This document shows, piece after piece, positions 57,827 through 64,000 of a stretch of 64,000 nucleotides of DNA. The DNA lies in the NCBI GenBank assembly GCA_030280995.1, contig JASXTE010000002.1, forward strand, positions 15,452,683-15,516,682, given 5' to 3'. This stretch comes from Hemileia vastatrix (Eukaryota; Basidiomycota; Pucciniomycetes; Pucciniales; Zaghouaniaceae). The notes beneath the pieces were generated by a model, which worked only from the letters and a program-made list of their open reading frames with translations, was not told the origin of the DNA and ran no database searches. A program made the position numbers and the translations under genes. Positions within the stretch are counted from its first letter, which is position 1. The number at the start of each line of letters is the position of its first letter.

Positions 57827-58809
57827 AATTTCTTTATTTAAACTTTTCTTTTCTTCTTCTTTCTTTCTTTAAAATCTAAAACACCTCTTAAATTTCTTAG
57901 CCTTGTTTTCTTTTTTCTCTCTTCTTTTTCTTTCTTCTCCTTCTATAAAATTTCCTCCAAAACCAACTAAAATTAAAATCAAAATTAAAATTAAATACAA
58001 TAAAATAAAATTAAATTAAATTAAAATTAAAATTAAATAAAATTAAACTAAATTAAATTAAATTAAATAAAATAAAATAAAATAAAATAAAATAAAATAA
58101 ATAGAATAAAACATAAATAATAAAATAAAATAAAAAACTCATAGATCTCTCTAAATATTTTCTTTCTTTTCTTTTTCAATTCTTTAAATACATTCTTTTC
58201 TTAAAATTAAAATTCTCTTCAAAATTTTCTCTTCCAAAAAAATTTATTCTCTCTTTGAAAAATTTTCTTTCCTTCGAATCATCAAATCTTTTATGACACG
58301 ACCATTTCCTTGAACTTAACTTCAACCTCTAAATCTTCCTAAAATAATTCTTCGAAACAAATAATTCTTCTTTTCAAATTCTCTTAAATTCTAAATTCTG
58401 TTTTTTTTCTTCTCTTTCTTCTTCCTCTCTTTTCAAACTAAAATTTCATAAAAAAAAAAAAAATCCTCAATTTAACAAACTCATCTCAATCACAAAACCG
58501 TTTCTTTTTTCTCTCTCTTTTCTTACATAAAATTTTCCTTTTAAAACACTAAAACTTCCTTCAATTAAACAACCTTTTTCTTTCTTTAAAATTCTTCTTT
58601 CAAATTCTAAAATTTTTTATTTTAAACTTTTTTTTTTTCTTTTTCTCTCTCTCTCAAATCTTATAAAATTAATAACATTCACCTACAATATAAAAAAAAA
58701 ATAATAATCATAATAAAATAAAATAAAACTAAAATACAATTTTCTTTTTTCTACTTCTTTACATCTCCTTTTCATTTCAAATCTTTTCTTTTAACTTCTC
58801 TCAAACCAA
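57827..58809. other. Pyrimidine-rich noncoding tail of B2
   Basis: CTTTTCTTTCTTT stretches and an AAATTAAAATAAAATA low-complexity block (57960-58140) between the end of pol and the antisense gene. No gene. Confidence 0.6.
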
Positions 58810-59725
58810 TCTTTTCATTTTCTCCAAAACTACCCTTATCTCCTTCCTGCATTTCTCAAATACCTCCTCCTCTCCTACCAGAACCACCTCTCCCATCTCC
58901 AAAAGCTCCTCTGCCACGTCGAAGGAAGCAGTGTCGATAATAGTGTCAACCTCCCCACATAGTTCTTCCGCGAACCTTACTCGTCAACTTTGACGAGGTT
59001 TCTTTGACCACACCTGGTCCAGGGTGTCTTCGGGCTCTTCAACTACTTCCGTGGCCGGAGGGTTTGCCTCAGTTGGTATAACCGGCGCAGGTTCCGCAAT
59101 CGGCTCTTTGAGGGTATTTGATGTCGAAACATAACTCATCAGTAACTTCATCCTTAAAATAAACAAATAAAACTTACCTTGAAGATGGGTCAGGCTCTAG
59201 AAATAACCTTGGCGTCACTTCGACCTCTACCTCTCTCTCTTCCTCATTGTCCTTGATGACCACCCGTCATTTCTTGGGTGCCCGCCCGGGAACAGGGACT
59301 TCATCTTCATCCTCCTCCACCGACTCGTCGACCTCTTCCTCAACACCTCGCTTCGAACTCGTGGCCTGGGTTACCCAGGTTGAGATCTCGTTGTTTAACT
59401 CCTTATCATTTTCCCCCACCGATTGTTCATCTTCGATAGAGACATCCCAAATGTCTTCGACCACCTCTTTGGTTTTCGAAACTACCCAAAACTTAGTTTT
59501 GGTAAATCGTTTTTCGATTTCCGCGTTCTTCGTCAACGCATCGCACGCCACTCGCCGCCAACGGCAAAACTCGCATTTCTGGCGAGGGCCTCAAGTCGCC
59601 GTACTTTCGACACAGAAATATTCCATGCTTTCACAAGCCATGAAAGTCTGTGAAAACTGTCGTGTGATTATTCCCCCATCCGCTTTAGGGTGTGGAGGCG
59701 TAGGTGTGGGAGTGGGGCAGTTCAT
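58810..59725 (-). pseudogene. Antisense accessory gene of B2
   Basis: Convergent with gag-pol. It starts at 59725 with MNCPTPTPTPPHPK, then MACESMEYFCVES, a TGA, and a Cys-rich KCEFCRWRRVACDALTKN (CX2CX6C spacing). Next come an acidic region (SVEEDEDEVPVP), a stop, and VTPRLFLEPDPSS. A GTAAGT follows at about 59180, then EPAPVIPTEANPPATEVVEE and LDQVWSKKPRQS ending in TGA at 58990. Similarity to B1 goes on past that TGA (FDVAEELLEMGEVV, EEEVFEKCRKEIRVVLEKMK). Zinc-binding is a guess from the Cys spacing. Function unknown. Confidence 0.55.
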
Positions 59726-59820
59726 TATAAGAATAAGTAATTAAGAGGTGAGGGAAAAAAGTATTAAAAAAAAGGGAAATTAGTGTGGGAAGATGGCTCA
59801 AGCTCAACGGAGTTCGCAAT

Positions 59821-59833
59821 TTTTATACCCGGG
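59821..59833 (-). promoter_or_regulatory. TATA promoter of the antisense gene of B2
   Basis: CCCGGGTATAAAA on the minus strand, just inside the 3' LTR boundary, identical to 12514-12526 in B1. CTCCGTTGAG about 20 bp downstream is also conserved, as expected for a core promoter. Confidence 0.6.
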
Positions 59834-59837
59834 CATC

Positions 59838-60594
59838 TGTCACGCGCCACGTGACAATCGAGGCGAAATCAACTCATTAAATCAATAATATCGAGTCCTA
59901 AATCTATACTCGAAGCGCAGAAAGCAATTCTCCATAGCAACTGCGATTTTCCTTTGTGTACTTACTATTTAACTGCGCTAGCCTAAACTCTAAATCTAAA
60001 TTAGTCAATCTCCCAATAGGGTACCTTAGTCCTTTTCAATAAGCGATGCACAGCGCTAGGTTCAACGAAATAGTACAGTAGTAGTTTTTTTCATTAAAGT
60101 TTTGTTAATTAATTAAAAAGGGGTAAATTGAGCATGGACGGATATTTAGTGAAGAGGGTCTAAGTGTATGTTGGTAATGGTCAATGGAAGGGAGGTCAAT
60201 GCGAGGAGGAACAAAGGATATAAAAGGAGTTGGGTATTTGGTTCGATATTCCTTGAAATTAAATTATAAAATTGTATTTACATTAATAGTGGTAAATCTT
60301 TAAAGTTAAACCATTGTTATTGTATCTTTCTTTTATTTTCTCAATATTCATTTCTAAATCCTAAATCTTTGATTATTGAGTTTTCCAACCCTTTGTGAGA
60401 TTTTAAGAATTACTATTACCTTTGAAACTAGTTTATAATTCTTCTCGAACGAACCTCGAACCTATAGCTATTACTTCAAGTGACCTTCAAATCATTTCCT
60501 CGAATCATTCCTCTGTGCTTTGAAGAAGTTTCTAAAATCCCTCATCTCACTTCCAGGAACATCCTCAATCTTGTGCGTAGGTCGTCTGGTGACA
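59838..60594 (+). repeat. 3' LTR of B2
   Basis: 757 bp, TGTCACGCGCCACGTGACA to ...GTCTGGTGACA. It lacks a small stretch (AATGGAATGGGAATGGTGCG) present in the 5' LTR near 52490, hence the shorter length. Confidence 0.9.
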
Positions 60595-60705
60595 TCCACT
60601 AGCCCTGGGGCTAGTGGATAAGAATCTTCTGCAATTAATAATGTCTGATCCTGGAAAAAAAATTCCTGATCCCTAATTGCCGATCCCTGAACATTGATAC
60701 CCCCT
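60595..60705. repeat. Right subterminal region and terminal inverted repeat of Harbinger copy 2
   Basis: Contains a perfect 12-bp palindrome ATCCACTAGCCC/GGGCTAGTGGAT (60594-60619), an array of GATCC(C)TGA-type short repeats (60648-60688) and the terminus AACATTGATACCCCCT at 60690-60705. Short subterminal repeats often bind the transposase (general knowledge). Confidence 0.65.
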
Positions 60706-60899
60706 ATTATTAAAACCACTGGCTCTACATCTCAACACTGTTAATAACAAATAGTTTATTGGTCATTTCTTATCAAGTAGAGTTTATAGCTTATATAATT
60801 GAGAACTCTTTAATTTCTTAAAGGGACAGGGTTTTCTTTGGTTTATCCAACTCCCTTGTATTCTGCTTACAGCAAGGCGACTGTAAGAGTCTTTCTACA
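60706..60899 (+). repeat. 3' LTR of C, last segment
   Basis: Resumes the LTR after Harbinger copy 2 (ATTATTAAAACCACTGG...) and ends AAGAGTCTTTCTACA at 60899. It matches 9055-9258. The flank ATGAC follows; its partner at the other end of C is not visible. Confidence 0.8.
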
Positions 60900-62994
60900 A
60901 TGACTCATAATAAAAATTTGGAATGATTTATGTCATGTTTGTATTTTGAATAGAAATCTTCTTCCAAAACAAAACTAAAACATGACATGGTCTTGTGTAC
61001 AGTCTCAATTTTCTTTTTCTTTTTTTTTTGTAGGCCTTCATACTTCTTAAAATATTTTTTTATTTCATTAAAATCTCACTTAGCTTGGGGAATGAAAGAG
61101 AATAGCAAAGCTAGGATATGTAATTCAAATTCAGGAGGAGAGAATTGGGTGAGGCACAGGCAATGAAACTTGAAACTAATTAGGAAACTACCGTGAGAGG
61201 GGAAGATTTTTAGGAAATCTTCCAGAAGTAACAAAAACTCTGGTGACTAAATGGATGATAGGGGGAAGGGAGAGGAGATTAGAGGTGTTAAAAAGAGTTT
61301 TATTTTAATTTTTTCAGCCTGTAATAGAGTAAAAAATTGGTCAAAGTGAGAAGAGCAGAAGTGAAGAACATTTTTGGGAGTATGAAGCAAAGAAAAAGTG
61401 AAAAGGGTAAATTTAGAATTAGGGGAAGCTTTAAATCTAAAAAAGGTAGTTATTGAGGGGAGAGTAGCTTAATCTACACATTATGAATTATGTGGCTAGC
61501 ACTCTAGGGAGGGTAACCAGGGTTTTGTACATGTAGGAAGGGTCAAACTTTCCTCTGAGAGTTTTGAGTGTTTCTGCACTTGGGGGGATATTGAGTAGGA
61601 AAAACGGAGTGTGATTTCAGTGTGTATTTTAAATGTGAGAGAGATGGGGGTAGGGGCTGGAATTTAGTAAGTGACATAGATATTTCAGATAAAGTTTGTT
61701 TCCCATTAGCAAGGGTATAAGCAATTTTGTTTCCCACTACCTTAAAATAATGTTGAAGACTTTTATCATCTTTTTTCTTTGAGTGGGAATCTTCTTGCCA
61801 GAAAAAAAAATGCTAAAACATGACATGATGTCTTGTAAGACCAAACATTCTGTTATACAACTTTTGGAGATGAATAAAATTTATGGAAAGTTTGTTAAAA
61901 TGAAAAATTTAATTATTTTTATTAATTTTTTTAAAACTCACAGTAATTTCAAAATAAGAATGTCAGTTTGAAATAGCAGCCAATGTATAGAAAAAGAAAA
62001 TTAACCTGAGTTGCATCAAAAACGATTAAATATTTTTCAGTTTAATATATAGAAGTACCAAACTTTATAGTGTTTCTTAGAGGGGTTTATTTAAAAATTC
62101 TTGGAAGATGTTGCTGTTTTAAAGATATTTATAAGAGTATAATTCAGATCAGTATCATATATGGGGAAAACTTGTTGTTATAATTTTTTTTAATATGTAC
62201 TTTATTGTGACTGGAAAGGATAGTAATGGGCTCAACCAGGGTCACTATATTGTATTGACCAAAGTCAAGGAATGAGCTTGAAAAAAGGTACATAAAAAAC
62301 TACTAGATATTTTGTGCACTCTATTTTTCTCCTGTGAATGCTATAAAATACTGCTCTGAATAATGCCTTTGGATTCTTGAGAGATTTATTCTCAACAAAT
62401 CTCCATATTTATATCATCCTTATTTGTATTTTATTCATAAACATTGTCTATCTATACTTGTCATTCCAGGTACAAGCTAATTAAGAATGATGAGGAAGAA
62501 AATAATTCCTGAGTCAAATTTAAAAACACTATTTTAGAGAACACTTAATCCACTGGGCATCATTTTAAATTTCATTTCATTTTTCTTTTCCTATCTTTAT
62601 TAAAAAAATGAAGGGTGTCAATTTGTTTAAATTAAGTTTGACAAACTTGGTGGGAAGGAGGGGGGGGGGTTCTCAATCATTATCATAAACTCCTGGTGGA
62701 TTTCAGTATTAAAATACCTTTCCATGAAGCCATGTGAAATTGGAAGAATTTGGGTTAGGAGTCTCCAAAATGAGATCCAATACTTCTCAATTTTGTTTTA
62801 AGATATTGGTATGTTTGGGTACCAGAGCTTATCAATCTTGATAAGGGGGTGGAGTGTATAAATGGTGTAGATGTACCCCCCCCAAAAAAAAAAAAAAAAA
62901 TTGTAGAGGTACAAACACACCATTCAAGTACACCTATCTTGGACAGGTGTACTTTAAATAATATTGGATTATTGTGACCATTATTGTGATGTAT
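60900..62994. other. Unassigned AT-rich flank
   Basis: No gene recognised; open frames at 61543-61737 and 61783-61971 resemble nothing. A direct repeat of about 50 bp (GAATCTTCTT...CTAAAACATGACATG) occurs at 60945-61005 and 61787-61840. Homopolymer runs are at 62661-62670 (G) and 62877-62900 (C then A). A hairpin AAGTACACCT/AGGTGTACTT is at 62926-62954. Confidence 0.4.
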
Positions 62995-63980
62995 TTTGAT
63001 AGTGTATATGAAAATGGTTGAGAACTTCTTTAATATCTTAAGTTATTGGAAATTTACATTTTTTTTTTTTTGCTTTTTTTAATCTCAATTTTTAACTTTT
63101 TTAGAATTATATTATATGCCCGTTTGGTCAGAAGAGTGATTTTACCTTCTTTGAACAGTTTACCCTTCCTTAATGGTTAAATAATGGTAATAACTCATGC
63201 ATCTCTTGGAAATTTTGTTTAGAATCACGATGAGTTAAAATCAATTTCTAACACCTCTTTAACTTGAATGAAAAAAATAATTTGAGATAAATGTACAAAG
63301 GAGGTTTTTTGGATTATTTAGCTCTGAATAATTAAAAGAATGAAATGAAGATTTATAAGAATTGACGAGAATGATAATATCTTTCTGAATTCGTGAAGAA
63401 AAAAAAATCTTTACTTAGAGGATAGTGTAAAAAGTCACATTGCCATTTAATTTTATGAGTGTGTTTTTACCTTAGAAGTGTTGAGCCGGTGTTAGATATT
63501 GTGGAATGTGAAAATGTTTTGTAGGGCGGGGGGGGGGGGTTGATCTTACATGTGTTTGAGAGATTTTTTTCTTTAAGAATACGGGAAGGTATTATCATAC
63601 TCGACAATTCTTATAAATCTTCATCTTTTTATTCTTTCAGTTATTTAGAGTTAAATAATCCAAAAACTTCTTCTGTACATTTATTTCAAATTATTTTTTT
63701 TCGTTAAAGTTAAAGAGGTGTTAAAAATTGATTTTAACTCATCGTGATTCTAAACAAAATTTCCAAGAGACGCATGAGTTATTACCATTATTTAACCATT
63801 AAAGAATGGTAAACTGTTCAAAGAAGGTACAATCACTTTTTCTGAACAAAAGAGCATATGAGATTATTCCATGAAGCTTAACTGTTGATATAAAAAAAAA
63901 GCAAATAAATGAAAATTTCCAATAACTTAAGGTATAAAAAGGAGGTCTCAACCATTTCCATATACACTATTCAAACACGT
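62995..63980. repeat. Long inverted repeat, arms about 410 bp
   Basis: Left arm is about 63000-63405 and right arm about 63568-63976, reverse complements with roughly 85-90% identity by eye. The loop of about 160 bp holds a G-rich run at 63527-63540. The best conserved part is around AATGGTAATAACTCATGC (63186-63203) and its complement near 63770-63787. No coding potential is recognised. It may be a foldback or MITE-type element, or an inverted duplication; the right side is close to the window edge. Confidence 0.75.
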
Positions 63981-64000
63981 CGCAAATTTGGTCCCAAGAA

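Larger units (their letters stand above)
52145..60594 (+). mobile_element. Ty3-type chromovirus B2, complete (8450 bp)
   Basis: LTRs 52145-52920 and 59838-60594, gag, pol with all domains and an antisense accessory gene. The flanks TCAAC (52140-52144) and TCCAC (60595-60599) are a 5-bp duplication with one change. Compared with B1 it has an intact gag, and pol has stops only. It was inserted at the edge of a perfect palindrome in the Harbinger subterminal region. Confidence 0.93.
25808..60705. mobile_element. PIF/Harbinger-type transposon copy 2 with both ends
   Basis: Bounded by inverted 16-bp termini AGGGGGTATCAATGTT (25808-25823) and its complement (60690-60705), with ATT on each outer side. 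The fragment at 9040-9075 shows the same LTR without it (CCTCATTATAAAG), a paralogous empty site consistent with a 3-bp duplication. It spans 34,898 bp but is about 7.3 kb once D and B2 are removed. Genes: Myb/SANT-like (plus), Tet/JBP-like oxygenase (minus), DDE transposase (minus). Harbinger elements usually duplicate TWA; the ATT seen here is a mild deviation. Confidence 0.82.

Noticed and set aside
61543..61971. Two small open frames in the right flank
   Set aside because: No recognisable motif, no conservation partner in the window, and length expected by chance.
1..64000. tRNA or rRNA genes
   Set aside because: None recognised by eye. TGG-starting stretches next to LTRs are primer-binding sites, not tRNA genes. 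A tRNA-finding program would be needed to exclude them.

Overview
The window looks like the repeat-rich part of a large, AT-rich fungal genome. A basidiomycete of the rust-fungus kind (Pucciniales) fits best. This is inferred from short GT-AG introns of 58-75 nt, chromodomain Ty3-type retrotransposons, PIF/Harbinger-type DDE transposases, and a Tet-like 2OG-Fe(II) oxygenase domain of the kind expanded in rust proteomes. I see no housekeeping gene, tRNA or rRNA. Almost all of the sequence can be assigned to transposable elements nested inside one another, and nearly every gene is broken.

Layout, left to right. 1-6304: minus-strand Ty3 chromovirus (A1) with its 5' LTR at 5494-6304. 6305-20737: a PIF/Harbinger-type transposon (copy 1) that lacks its left end. 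It holds a transposase, a Tet/JBP-like oxygenase gene and a Myb/SANT-like gene. It was hit by a fragment of another retroelement (8595-9405) and by a complete Ty3 chromovirus (B1, 11717-19220, duplication TTTAG). 20738-22340: unassigned. 22341-24118: the 3' tail and LTR start of an older retroelement (C). Its LTR is cut twice: by a solo LTR (24119-25412) and by the second Harbinger copy (25808-60705, inverted relative to copy 1). The LTR resumes at 60706-60899.

Inside Harbinger copy 2, retroelement D (27096-46256) interrupts the Myb-like gene. D contains chromovirus A2 (29530-39476, duplication AAAAC), and A2's integrase is interrupted by a solo LTR (36632-37452, duplication ACCTC). A second B-type chromovirus (B2, 52145-60594) sits near the right end of the copy. 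The order of insertion is therefore C, Harbinger 2, D, A2, solo LTR. 60900-62994 is unassigned, and 62995-63980 is a long inverted repeat.

The most interesting system is the transposon shared by copies 1 and 2. It is about 7.3 kb once the insertions are removed, with termini AGGGGGTATCAATGTT. Its order is DDE transposase, GC-rich inverted minisatellite, Tet/JBP-like DNA dioxygenase-like gene in the same direction, then (in copy 2) a hairpin-repeat block, and a convergent Myb/SANT-like DNA-binding gene with an 18-residue coiled-coil repeat. Other notable signals are a textbook -1 frameshift cassette at the gag-pol junction of family B, an antisense accessory gene with its own TATA box in family B, a spliced gag in family A, and a dispersed motif (ending Lys-Leu when translated) in families C and D.
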